Source: Runella sp.
GTDB lineage: Bacteria > Bacteroidota > Bacteroidia > Cytophagales > Spirosomataceae
Assembly: GCF_027484545.1 (NCBI RefSeq)
Contig: NZ_JAIXST010000059.1
Coordinates: forward strand, 1 to 38,960
Reading direction: 5' to 3'
Length of the DNA: 38,960 nucleotides
The translations under genes were made by a program, and so were the position numbers. The notes below the pieces were generated by a model. That model saw nothing but the letters and a program-made list of their open reading frames with translations. It was not told the DNA's origin and searched no databases. Shown here in pieces: positions 8,135 to 16,626 of this stretch (position 1 is its first letter; every line of letters begins with the position of its first letter).

Positions 8135-10987
8135 ATGTATCTAAATCGTCTGATTGTACCTTTACTCGCTGTCCTTTTTTTTATCTCCCACAGCGGCAAC
8201 TCCCAACAACCTTCCAAAACGGACACTACTCGTTTTGATCGTGATTACGCGCTGGAAGCATCAATGGTTGGTTATTTCAGTCCTGATGGAGCACGCAATC
8301 CCACTCTTAAAGCCAATAAGGGTGACCGAGTACGAATCAAAATTACCAACGCCGAGTTGATGACTCATGACATTGCGTTGGAAAAAATGGGGATAAAAAG
8401 CAAAACCATTCTGGAAAAAGGAATGAGCACCACTCTTATTTTTACCGCTGACAAAAGTGACACTTATTACTGCTCCGTTCCAGGACACCGGGCTGCGGGA
8501 ATGGTAGGCAGCTTTGAAGTAGTGGAAGGTGTGATTTCGACGGCGATCATGCAGGGCCTAATACCCCAAAAGGACGGACAACCGGTAAATCTTAATTTTG
8601 AGGCAGGTTCACTACAAGACTGGACAGCCACAGGTACTGCTTTTAACAATCCTCTCATCACCGAAGACCCTTCCCCTATTCATGAGAAGGATATGAAAAT
8701 CGGCTTTGAAGGAAACTATTTTCTTAGCAGCGGTGGGACGGTTAATGCGAAATCAACCGGAACTTTAACTTCTGTTCCTTTTAAAGTAACTCAGCCCTTC
8801 GCGGCATTTCGTGTTTCGGGCGGAGCACTGGAAGATACGCGGGTAGAACTTTTGCTGGCCGGTACAAACGAAATCATTTTTCACATTACCGGGCAGGGCC
8901 GCGCTAATCTGCAACCGGTGGTAGTAGACCTTCAGCGGTATTTGAACAAAGATATTTACATCAAAATCATTGACAACGAAACGGGTATTTCGCAAATCCC
9001 GTACATTCCACATGATAAATGGGCGCACATCAATTTTGATGAATTTCTCTTCTACCCTACCCGTCCAGAGTTCCCCAACGAACTGAAACAAAAAGACATC
9101 ATTATCCTGCCACCGCTTGACCCCGTTCTGAATGCAGGCCTATCGGGCATAGAAGCGGCCAAAGCCATGACACCACCCAAAGGGTTCAAAATCACGCTGG
9201 CTGCGGCCGAGCCCGATATTATTCGCCCTATTTGCTTTACCATTGACGCCAAAAATCGACTTTGGGTTGTGGAAGGCCATACTTACCCCGTTCCCGCTCC
9301 CGAAGGACAGGGAAGAGACCGTATTTTGATTTTTGAAGATACTAACGGCGACGGTACCCTCGACAAACGGAAAGTATTTATGGAAGGCCTCAATCTGGTC
9401 AGTGGTATCGAAGTAGGTATGGGCGGTGTGTGGTTAGGAGCCGCTCCTTACTTATTGTTTGTACCGATAGATGCTAAGAATGACAAACCCGCTGGACCCA
9501 TCCAAAAACTGCTGGACGGCTGGGGAACGCAGGATACGCACGAAACTTTGAACAGCCTACGCTGGGGTCCTGACGGCTGGCTTTACGGAACGCACGGGGT
9601 ATTTACCCACTCCAACGTGGGAAAACCTGGTGCACCTGATTCCGAAAGAACAAAAATCAACGCGGGTGTATGGCGATATCACCCTACCAATCATCAATTT
9701 GAGGTATTTGCCGAAGGCACCAGCAATCCGTGGGGTATTGATTTCAACGATTACGGTCAACCTTTCATTACGGCCTGTGTAATTCCGCACATGTACCACA
9801 TTATTCATAATGCGCGATATCAGCGGCAAGCCGGAAAACATTTCAACCCGTACACTTACGACGACATCAAAACCGCCGCCGATCATGTACACTGGGTGGG
9901 CGAACGCGGGCCTCACGCGGGAAATTTCCGTTCGGCAGCCAAAGGAGGCGGTCATGCTCATGCCGGAGCAATGGTCTATCTCGGTGGCTCCTGGCCTGAA
10001 GAATACCGAAACGAAGTTTTCATGAACAACATCAACGGGGCGCGATTTAACCGAGATCATCCCCAACGGAACGGCTCCGGATATACAGTGCAGCACAGAC
10101 CGGATTTTATGGCCATGAACGATTCGTGGTCGCAGTGGCTCAATTTTAAATACGATGCAAGTGGTTCGGTATTTGCCATCGACTGGTACGATAAAAACCA
10201 ATGCCACAGCCCCAACCCGGATGTTCATGATAAAACCATGGGGCGTATCTTCAAAATCTCTCACGAAAATGACAAGTGGGTACAGGCTGATTTGAGCAAA
10301 GCTTCAGATATGGAATTGGTCAACTATCAGTTACACGCCAACGATTGGTACGTTCGTCAGGCCAGAACCCTTTTGCAGGAGCGCGGTCCCAATAAAAAAG
10401 TACACAAAGCGCTGAAAGAAATTCTTGCCAAAAATCCCGATGCCACCCGCAAACTCCGCGCTTTGTGGGCATTACACGTTACGAAAGGGCTGACGGAAAA
10501 GGAGTTAGTTGATTTATTGGCCTACGATAATGAATACGTCAGAAGTTGGAGCATTCAGTTTTTAGTCGAAAACAAAACAGTTTCACCCGAAACGTTGAAA
10601 CGCTTTGCAGAACTGGCCAAAAATGACAATTCCGCCATCGTGAGACTGTACCTAACCTCCGCTATGATTCGAATTGACCCATCGCTGAGATGGGATGTAC
10701 TGGAAGCTCTAACTCAAAAAACGGAAGACAAAGACGACCACAACCTGCCATTGATGTTATGGTACGCGTCAGAGCCATTGTCTGTGGTTGATACAAAACG
10801 GGCACTCCAAATGGCCGAAACGTCCAAAATGCCTAAACTGTTGCCTTATACTATTCAGCGGGTAACGGCGATTGGCACCGAGGATTCCAAAAAATTACTG
10901 AAAGACCTGAAAGACCGATTGGGAAAATCGCATTCGCATGAAACCCACGAAAGTATGATGTTATTGGACGAAGCTGTAGGAAAATAA
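8135..10987 (+). CDS. Periplasmic cupredoxin / PVC-type dehydrogenase / HEAT-repeat protein
   Basis: The 950-residue exported protein has a signal peptide at about residues 1-23 and four visible parts. Residues about 38-131 are a plastocyanin-like cupredoxin with a full type-1 copper set: H78, C113, H118 and M123 (CSVPGHRAAGM). Residues about 150-310 look like a jelly-roll domain (LNFEAGSLQDWTATG). Residues about 340-690 are a PVC-type membrane-bound dehydrogenase beta-propeller (KGFKITLAAAEPDIIRPICF, RLWVVEGHTYPVP). Residues about 730-930 are HEAT-like helical repeats. Related proteins often carry a cytochrome c domain, but no CxxCH haem motif is present here, so copper may do the electron transfer. 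The substrate is unknown; relatives are usually linked to sugar or polyol oxidation. The VCBS protein at 11135 probably shares its transcript. Confidence 0.85.
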   Translation: MYLNRLIVPLLAVLFFISHSGNSQQPSKTDTTRFDRDYALEASMVGYFSPDGARNPTLKANKGDRVRIKITNAELMTHDIALEKMGIKSKTILEKGMSTTLIFTADKSDTYYCSVPGHRAAGMVGSFEVVEGVISTAIMQGLIPQKDGQPVNLNFEAGSLQDWTATGTAFNNPLITEDPSPIHEKDMKIGFEGNYFLSSGGTVNAKSTGTLTSVPFKVTQPFAAFRVSGGALEDTRVELLLAGTNEIIFHITGQGRANLQPVVVDLQRYLNKDIYIKIIDNETGISQIPYIPHDKWAHINFDEFLFYPTRPEFPNELKQKDIIILPPLDPVLNAGLSGIEAAKAMTPPKGFKITLAAAEPDIIRPICFTIDAKNRLWVVEGHTYPVPAPEGQGRDRILIFEDTNGDGTLDKRKVFMEGLNLVSGIEVGMGGVWLGAAPYLLFVPIDAKNDKPAGPIQKLLDGWGTQDTHETLNSLRWGPDGWLYGTHGVFTHSNVGKPGAPDSERTKINAGVWRYHPTNHQFEVFAEGTSNPWGIDFNDYGQPFITACVIPHMYHIIHNARYQRQAGKHFNPYTYDDIKTAADHVHWVGERGPHAGNFRSAAKGGGHAHAGAMVYLGGSWPEEYRNEVFMNNINGARFNRDHPQRNGSGYTVQHRPDFMAMNDSWSQWLNFKYDASGSVFAIDWYDKNQCHSPNPDVHDKTMGRIFKISHENDKWVQADLSKASDMELVNYQLHANDWYVRQARTLLQERGPNKKVHKALKEILAKNPDATRKLRALWALHVTKGLTEKELVDLLAYDNEYVRSWSIQFLVENKTVSPETLKRFAELAKNDNSAIVRLYLTSAMIRIDPSLRWDVLEALTQKTEDKDDHNLPLMLWYASEPLSVVDTKRALQMAETSKMPKLLPYTIQRVTAIGTEDSKKLLKDLKDRLGKSHSHETHESMMLLDEAVGK

Positions 10988-11018
10988 AATTTGCAATAAT
11001 TACGGCGTCAAAAATAGG

Positions 11019-11112
11019 GGACACAGAGAACACTGAGTTTTGCACAGAGTTACTCAAAGTATTGAATTTACTTCGTGTTACTCTGTGCAAAACTTTGAGT
11101 AACTCTGTGTCC
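11019..11112. repeat. Large imperfect palindrome between two genes
   Basis: Two arms of about 36 bases face each other: 11019-11054 and 11077-11112. Both contain GGACACAGAG and TTTTGCACAGAGT when read inward, with mismatches between these blocks. Words of the type CACAGAGTTACTC are, from memory, frequent in intergenic repeats of related genomes. Here it separates the dehydrogenase and VCBS genes and could attenuate transcription. Confidence 0.7.
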
Positions 11113-11134
11113 ACAAAATTAAACTCATACATAA

Positions 11135-12367
11135 ATGAAAATTCAATACCTAAACTTTTTAACCACCCTACTATCCTTCGCCTGTGGCATGGCCTATAGC
11201 CAGCCCGTGACGACTATGTTGGAAAGCGGATTCCAAAAAACCAAACTGACTGGTGATTTCATTTCTGAAGGAGTCGCCGTTGCCGACTTGAACAAAGATG
11301 GAAAATTAGACATCGTGGCCGGTTATTATTGGTTTGAAGCTCCTTCCTGGACCAAACATGAAATGGCTCCCGCCCAACCCAACACCCGCTCCACGGAGGC
11401 CGTTGCGTTTGGAATGTCCAAGGTATTTAATCCCCGAAAAGAATACAGTAACTCATTCTTAAACTTAGGAATGGACGTAAATCTCGACGGTTGGGAGGAT
11501 GTCGTCATCATTGATTTTCCGGGAAAACCCGCCTTCTGGTTTGAAAACCCACACAATAAACCAGGCATTTGGGCAAAACACATCATTGCCGATTCGGTCG
11601 GTATTGCCAATGAATCGCCGGGTTTTATTGATATGGACGGCGACGGACGACTCGACATTCTTTGCGGGGATAAAGCTAAAAAGCAAATCGTTTGGCTGAA
11701 AGCCCCCGCCAAAAAAGGAGAAACAGAATGGAAACGTTACGCGCTAAGTGCCGAAAATGTACCGGGTACGGAGATTTTTTCCCACGGAATCGGGTATGGC
11801 GATGTAAATAAGGACGGTTTCAACGACGTGGTGGTTCGGGAAGGCTGGTTTGAAGGAACGTCCGATAAGACCTCGGGTAACTGGAAATTTCATCCAGCCA
11901 ATTTGGGCAAACCCTGCTCCCACATGCAGGTATTGGACGTGGATGGCGATGGAAAGAACGACGTCATTAGTGCCTCTGCCCACGCCTTGGGAGTTTGGTG
12001 GCACCAACAAATAACCGATGGCGAGGGAAATATCAATTTCAAAACCAACCTCATGAGCACAACCACCGCCCAAACTCACTCCTCTATTATGGCCGACTTG
12101 AACGGCGACGGGCGTAAGGAATACATTACCGGCAAGCGATTTTTGGCCCACCACGGCCGTGACCCCGGCGATGCGGATGCCTCGTATTTGATGTGGTTTG
12201 ACTTAACTCCAGGTAAACAACCTTATTGGACGGAGCATGTTATTGACAATGATTCCGGTGCGGGGCTTAATATTACGGTGCAGGACATGAACAAAGACCG
12301 TAAACCTGATATCATCATAGCTAATAAAAACGGGGTGTTTCTGTTTGAAAATAGGATGAAGAAATAG
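11135..12367 (+). CDS. Exported FG-GAP/VCBS-repeat protein
   Basis: The 410-residue protein has a signal peptide (about residues 1-22, ending AYS-Q). It is built from FG-GAP/VCBS blades with repeated calcium-binding loops: DLNKDGKLDI, DVNLDGWEDV, DMDGDGRLDI, DVNKDGFNDV, DVDGDGKNDV, DLNGDGRKEY and DMNKDRKPDI. Seven such loops suggest a complete beta-propeller that binds calcium and acts outside the cytoplasm. Proteins of this type often accompany PVC-type dehydrogenases and secreted sugar-active enzymes, probably as binding modules. The gene lies 147 bases after the dehydrogenase, with a palindrome between them, and ends before a convergent terminator. Enzyme activity is not apparent. Confidence 0.9.
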   Translation: MKIQYLNFLTTLLSFACGMAYSQPVTTMLESGFQKTKLTGDFISEGVAVADLNKDGKLDIVAGYYWFEAPSWTKHEMAPAQPNTRSTEAVAFGMSKVFNPRKEYSNSFLNLGMDVNLDGWEDVVIIDFPGKPAFWFENPHNKPGIWAKHIIADSVGIANESPGFIDMDGDGRLDILCGDKAKKQIVWLKAPAKKGETEWKRYALSAENVPGTEIFSHGIGYGDVNKDGFNDVVVREGWFEGTSDKTSGNWKFHPANLGKPCSHMQVLDVDGDGKNDVISASAHALGVWWHQQITDGEGNINFKTNLMSTTTAQTHSSIMADLNGDGRKEYITGKRFLAHHGRDPGDADASYLMWFDLTPGKQPYWTEHVIDNDSGAGLNITVQDMNKDRKPDIIIANKNGVFLFENRMKK

Positions 12368-12398
12368 GTTCTCTAAATTGGGGGTACCAGTAAAATAG

Positions 12399-12440
12399 TC
12401 CCGACTGCATGAATTTGAGCAATCATTTGTACAGTCGGGA
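12399..12440. terminator. Hairpin between convergent genes
   Basis: TCCCGACTG (12399-12407) and CAGTCGGGA (12432-12440) form a perfect 9-bp stem around a 24-base loop. It lies between the ends of the VCBS gene and yjdM. The T run is weak. Confidence 0.55.
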
Positions 12441-12447
12441 ACAATAC

Positions 12448-12804
12448 TTACGCTTTCCGTACAAATTCCGATTTCAATCCCATCGAACCAAAACCGTCAA
12501 TTTTGCAGTCAATATTGTGTCCGTCATTACTGTCGGAGAGACGTATGTTTTTCACCTTCATGCCCGTTTTAAGGGATTTTGGTGCTCCTTTTACGGCCAA
12601 ATCTTTGATTAATACCACTGTATCGCCGTTTTGGAGGACGTTACCCAGGGAATCAATTACTTTTAGACCCGTATTTTCCTTTTCAACTTCCGCTTCTGTT
12701 TCTTCAGGATTCCATTCGTAAAAACACTCAGGACAAACTAACAAATTATCACTTGGATAGGTGTACTCGCAATTACATTTGGGACAAGGAGGAAATTCAG
12801 ACAT
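12448..12804 (-). CDS. yjdM: YjdM/PhnA family zinc-ribbon protein
   Basis: The 118-residue protein has an N-terminal zinc ribbon with C7-x2-C10 and C24-x2-C27 ([21 protein letters not shown]). It is followed by the PhnA core, with [20 protein letters not shown] and [19 protein letters not shown]. The family is historically named for alkylphosphonate uptake, but no direct phosphonate role is established, and no phn genes are nearby. It is cytoplasmic. The length is normal and all motifs are intact. It lies 68 bases downstream of the AraC-family gene on the same strand and may be co-transcribed. Confidence 0.93.
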   Translation of the reverse strand: MSEFPPCPKCNCEYTYPSDNLLVCPECFYEWNPEETEAEVEKENTGLKVIDSLGNVLQNGDTVVLIKDLAVKGAPKSLKTGMKVKNIRLSDSNDGHNIDCKIDGFGSMGLKSEFVRKA

Positions 12805-12872
12805 TTGAGTGTAATGTTTATAAGTTTGGTGCGAAACTAATCAAAACATTTACCAAAACACTCAACGGATGC

Positions 12873-13751
12873 TTACGTCCTGTCCTGTTGTCTGAATTCG
12901 ACCGGCGACATCCCTACGTATCGTTTAAACAATTTAGCGAAGTAGTTGGGGTATTCAAACTTCAATAAGTAGGCAATCTCCGAAACCGAATACGAAGTAT
13001 GTAAGAGGTATTTCTGCGCTTCTGCAATCAAGTTTTGATGTACCAACTGAATGGCCGATTTCCCCGATACTGACCGACAGATTCGGTTGAGATGTACAGG
13101 AGTGATATTGAGTTCATCGGCAAATTCAGGAATACTTTTAGGCTCATCGGCTTCTTTAATTTTCTTCTGAAATTTCCGAAAATGACTCATCGTTACGTCG
13201 TCCTTATTTTGTTCTTCTCCTTGCCTCACCATGCGGTGCAGTTTCACGAACAATTGCGTAAAATACGCTTTCAGCATCACATCCCTTTCGGAGTCTTCGC
13301 CAAATAATTCTTTTTCAATGGCTTTGATCAAATCAGTAAAGGCTTCAAAAGGCTCATTTGCGTCAAAATTATGGATTGTATGAATTTTGTTAAAGGACTC
13401 CCAAACAGCCGATGATGTTTGAAAAATAGCTTCTATTATTGTTTCTGATATAGTCAGGATATGTCCAAATATATCAGGCGAATAAATCAACCCATGAAGT
13501 GTGGTCGGAGGAATCAGAAAGATACACGGCCCCGCGTACGTCTTGATTTGGCCGCCATTTTGAAAGGTAACTTGCCCTTTTTCAACGATAAAGAGCTGAA
13601 AAAGATGGGTATGAATGTGCGGTTGAATCACCCAATCAAAAAGTTGGCTACGGGTAGTAATCAATTCCAGAAAAATGTATTCCGACGAATAACGGCTGTT
13701 AAGGTCGCCATACAGTCCCTCGAAATTGAGAATGGGTTTGTCGTTTCCCAT
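12873..13751 (-). CDS. AraC-family transcriptional regulator with cupin-type sensor domain
   Basis: The 292-residue protein has an N-terminal cupin-like effector domain (about residues 25-110, including QPHIHTHLFQLFIVEKGQV) and a C-terminal double helix-turn-helix (about 195-288). The latter shows IPEFADELNITPVHLNRICR for the first HTH and YSVSEIAYLLKFEYPNYFAK for the second. This layout is like PobR and other AraC regulators of aromatic catabolism. It is divergent from the operon starting at 13866, and only 114 bases separate the two start codons. Control of that operon in response to a phenolic ligand is therefore plausible, but it is inferred from position only. Confidence 0.9.
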   Translation of the reverse strand: MGNDKPILNFEGLYGDLNSRYSSEYIFLELITTRSQLFDWVIQPHIHTHLFQLFIVEKGQVTFQNGGQIKTYAGPCIFLIPPTTLHGLIYSPDIFGHILTISETIIEAIFQTSSAVWESFNKIHTIHNFDANEPFEAFTDLIKAIEKELFGEDSERDVMLKAYFTQLFVKLHRMVRQGEEQNKDDVTMSHFRKFQKKIKEADEPKSIPEFADELNITPVHLNRICRSVSGKSAIQLVHQNLIAEAQKYLLHTSYSVSEIAYLLKFEYPNYFAKLFKRYVGMSPVEFRQQDRT

Positions 13752-13865
13752 AACAATGTTTGATTTTTATCCACAATAGTAAAAATAATCTCCGATGAAC
13801 GCAGAATAAAAGGGTGAAATTTGCAGTTGAGAACAGAAATTGTTTTCATTTAAACTTTACTCGCA

Positions 13866-15035
13866 ATGCTTCGTAAAATCACCCTATCAGTTATCGGCGG
13901 TCTGCTGATGTGTTTCAGTATTCAGACTTTGGCTCAACCCGTATTGGACGCTGCCGACAAAGCTTATTCCATGCCGCTATTGACCCAAACCCCCAAAGGC
14001 GACGTGCTGCTTTCGTGGACCGAAAAAGATGCCGCCGGTTTGACGTCTTTCTGCCTGGCTACTTCTAAAGACAATGGCGCTACTTTTTCCGATAAAAAAA
14101 TAATCTTCTCCGGGAACGGCATCGGCAACAGTCGCCTGATGCGGGCCAAGGTATTGGCAAAAAAAGACGGGTCATTGGTCGCCGTTTTCCCCAACCGCGT
14201 AGAAACTGCTGATAAAAAACGGGCTTCCGATATCGTGTTTTGCGTCTCTACTGACCAAGGCACAACCTGGACGACACCCAAATCAGTAGATACTGACCCG
14301 ACCAAATGCACCAGAGGTTTTTTTGATGCCGTGGTACTATCCAATGACGAAATTGCAGTGGCTTATTTAAAAGATGTAGCTGGCAGCACCAAGTTTGAAG
14401 AGCGGGATTTACGCCTTGTACTGACAAAAAATGGCGTTTTTCAACCCGAAAGAGTCATTGACCCAGTGGTATGCGATTGCTGCAACATCAGCCTGTTGGT
14501 CGATGCCAAAGGAGAATTGAATGTGTATTACCGCGACAACAATGACAACATTCGCGACATGGCCAAAATGACCTCTACGGACAACGGTGCCACGTTTTCT
14601 ACTTCACAGATTTTGCACAACGATGGCTGGAAAATCAACGGTTGTCCTCACAGCGGTGCCACTTCAAGCATGTATGGTGGAAGCGCCTTAATCTCCTGGT
14701 TTTCAGGTACAACCAATGAGCCCGGTATTCGTTTGGTCACGGAAGAAGGCAAGAAATTACTGGTATTGGAAGCCGCGGCAAAAAATGCGTTTTTGACGTC
14801 CTCCCCTTCTGCTTCCGTGTTGTTATGGGAACAACTAAATCCCGAAACGAATACATCTCAAATTGCGCTCAAGAAGATAAAAGCAGATAAAGTGTCGGAT
14901 ACCGATTGGGTAAAAGAATCACAGAATGCAGCAAATGCCGCAGCAATAGTAGCTAATAACCAATTACTTGTGGCCTACGAAGTAAAACAGGCAAGCGGCA
15001 AAACTTCCATTAAAATCTCGAATCTCAAATTGTGA
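13866..15035 (+). CDS. Exported sialidase-like BNR/Asp-box protein
   Basis: The 389-residue protein has a signal peptide (about residues 1-23, ending TLAQ). It carries three clear Asp-box motifs (SKDNGATF, STDQGTTW, STDNGATF), which mark the six-bladed propeller of sialidases and other BNR proteins. A VCDCCN cluster and a CPH motif in the middle are seen, from memory, in Bacteroidota proteins annotated as exo-alpha-sialidase but of unproven activity. The arginine triad of true sialidases cannot be confirmed by eye. It is the first gene after the divergent AraC regulator and may be a sugar- or metal-binding surface protein rather than a sialidase. Confidence 0.8.
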   Translation: MLRKITLSVIGGLLMCFSIQTLAQPVLDAADKAYSMPLLTQTPKGDVLLSWTEKDAAGLTSFCLATSKDNGATFSDKKIIFSGNGIGNSRLMRAKVLAKKDGSLVAVFPNRVETADKKRASDIVFCVSTDQGTTWTTPKSVDTDPTKCTRGFFDAVVLSNDEIAVAYLKDVAGSTKFEERDLRLVLTKNGVFQPERVIDPVVCDCCNISLLVDAKGELNVYYRDNNDNIRDMAKMTSTDNGATFSTSQILHNDGWKINGCPHSGATSSMYGGSALISWFSGTTNEPGIRLVTEEGKKLLVLEAAAKNAFLTSSPSASVLLWEQLNPETNTSQIALKKIKADKVSDTDWVKESQNAANAAAIVANNQLLVAYEVKQASGKTSIKISNLKL

Positions 15036-15057
15036 TTTTTTCGTACCGAATAGCATT

Positions 15058-15083
15058 AATCAAAGCAAATTGATTCTTTGATT
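15058..15083. terminator. Weak hairpin between BNR and esterase genes
   Basis: AATCAAAG (15058-15065) pairs with CTTTGATT (15076-15083) around 10 bases. It is AT-rich and lacks a T run, so it is at most a weak pause or attenuation site. Confidence 0.25.
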
Positions 15084-15132
15084 AGGGTGCTCTTTGCCCC
15101 AAATAATTCTTAGTAGACTCTATCCATACAAA

Positions 15133-16605
15133 ATGATGAAACATCACGAATTTCTTTCCAAGCTACTTTTCGCTATTGGAGTCTTCTTTTTGAGTACTTC
15201 CTACGGTCAGTCGCCAGTCGCCCTTCGGTTTGACCCATCCAAATTTGTGGCTCAGTCGCAGGAATTGAACGGCAAAACCATCAAAGTCAGAGCTTACGAG
15301 AAAATAGTGTACGTGTCTAACCCCGTGGATACCGCATATCAGGTGATGAACATTTATATTCCGGAGGAGTACTTTAACGGCGGAAGTATCAATGGCTACA
15401 CGGCTCAGACCGCCCCGCTATTTTTCCCGAATAAAGTAGGCGGCTACACGCCTGCCCTGCCGGCTACCTTTAAAAATTCGCCACAAAGAGGTCCTATGCC
15501 AGGCGGCAATCAGATTTCCTCGGTTTTGGTGGCTTTGTCAAAGGGGTATGTGGTGGCTTCGGCTGGGGCAAGAGGAAGAATATCGCCACAGGGAAAAGCC
15601 CCTGCGGGTATTGTGGATTTGAAAGCGGCCGTCAGGTATTTGAAAGCCAATGATGCCACAATCCCCGGTGATGCCAACAAGATTATTTCAAACGGAACAA
15701 GCGCGGGTGGCGCCATGTCCACTTTATTGGGAGCCACGGGCAATCACCCTGACTATGAGCCGTATCTGAAAGCTTTGGGGGCAGCCAATGCCACCGACAA
15801 TATTTTTGCCGTTTCAGCCTACTGCCCCATTATCAACCTCGAAAATGCCGATATGGCGTACGAATGGCAGTTGAATAAAATTCACACGTTCAAATTTCGG
15901 GGCAAAGAAGGCACATTGGATGCCGTGGCCCTCAAAGTGTCGGAAGAATTGAAGAATGCCTTTCCGAAGTATGTCAATGGTTTGAACCTGAAAGATAATG
16001 CGGGCAAAAAACTGGAATTGAATGCGCAGGGGGAAGGCAACTTTAAAGAATATGTGAAATCGTTTTTGGCGGCATCGGCTCAAAAAGCCCTGACCGCCGG
16101 GGTTGATGTATCGAAGTATGGTTTTCTGCAAATAAAAGACGGGCAGGTTCAGTCAGTGGACTACGATGGCTACATGCAGTACTTGGAACGGATGAAAACA
16201 CCCCCTGCTTTTGATGCTCTTGATAATTCCTCACCTGAAAATCAACTGTTTGGCAGTGCCACTGTCGACAAGCGTCACTTTACTCCTTTTGCCCTACACT
16301 ATGCTCCGAACACCTTATCATCCATGGCCGATGCCCTGCAAATAAAAATGATGAATCCCATGAATTATATTGGAGCTAAAGGGGCTAAAACGGCTACCTA
16401 TTGGAGAGTTCGACACGGAGCAAAAGACAAAGATACCAGCTTTTCCATTCCCGTATTATTGGCTACTACACTGAAAAACAAGGGTTTTAAAATAAATTTT
16501 GCGTTGCCTTGGGACCGTCCCCACAGCGGCGATTATGACCTTGATGAACTATTTGAGTGGGCTGACAGCATTTGTAGCCCCCCCAGCCCCCATTGGGGGA
16601 GTTAA
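15133..16605 (+). CDS. Tannase (subtype B)-like alpha/beta-hydrolase, exported
   Basis: The 490-residue protein starts at the ATG that gives a normal signal peptide (KLLFAIGVFFLSTSYGQ). An upstream ATG at 15094 would bury the signal. The nucleophile elbow GTSAGG puts the serine at residue 190. Later, RHGAKDKDTSF and RPHSGDYDL carry the probable Asp and His. GARGRISPQGKAPAGIVDLKAAVRYL is typical of subtype-B tannase and related feruloyl-esterase-like hydrolases. Such enzymes release gallate or other phenolic acids from esters outside the cytoplasm. The last residues (SPPSPHWGS) and the stop codon come from a GC-rich palindromic repeat rather than from the family sequence. The next gene, an extradiol dioxygenase, would act on the released phenol. 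Confidence 0.82.
   Translation: MMKHHEFLSKLLFAIGVFFLSTSYGQSPVALRFDPSKFVAQSQELNGKTIKVRAYEKIVYVSNPVDTAYQVMNIYIPEEYFNGGSINGYTAQTAPLFFPNKVGGYTPALPATFKNSPQRGPMPGGNQISSVLVALSKGYVVASAGARGRISPQGKAPAGIVDLKAAVRYLKANDATIPGDANKIISNGTSAGGAMSTLLGATGNHPDYEPYLKALGAANATDNIFAVSAYCPIINLENADMAYEWQLNKIHTFKFRGKEGTLDAVALKVSEELKNAFPKYVNGLNLKDNAGKKLELNAQGEGNFKEYVKSFLAASAQKALTAGVDVSKYGFLQIKDGQVQSVDYDGYMQYLERMKTPPAFDALDNSSPENQLFGSATVDKRHFTPFALHYAPNTLSSMADALQIKMMNPMNYIGAKGAKTATYWRVRHGAKDKDTSFSIPVLLATTLKNKGFKINFALPWDRPHSGDYDLDELFEWADSICSPPSPHWGS
16576..16602 (+). repeat. C5/G5 palindromic element copy 1
   Basis: The sequence reads AGCCCCCCCAGCCCCCATTG then GGGGAGT. CCCCC-AT-GGGGG forms the hairpin. It is read in frame as the last nine residues of the esterase. 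Copy 2, inverted, lies 44 bases downstream. Confidence 0.85.
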
Positions 16606-16626
16606 ACGATAACTTGATTACAAAAA

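Noticed and set aside
9557-10264. Open frame of 235 codons on the minus strand inside the dehydrogenase gene
   Set aside because: It lies wholly opposite a well-supported gene, has no recognisable domain, and its composition is that of an antisense shadow.
12378-12386. TTGGGGGT as a seventh C5/G5 element
   Set aside because: Only one arm is present and no hairpin partner is seen.
13752-13865. Consensus promoter for the divergent operon
   Set aside because: Several partial TTG and TTT words exist but no TTG/TAnnTTTG pair with proper spacing upstream of either start.
15094-15132. Upstream ATG of the tannase-like gene
   Set aside because: It would place 13 residues before a typical signal peptide; the ATG at 15133 fits better.
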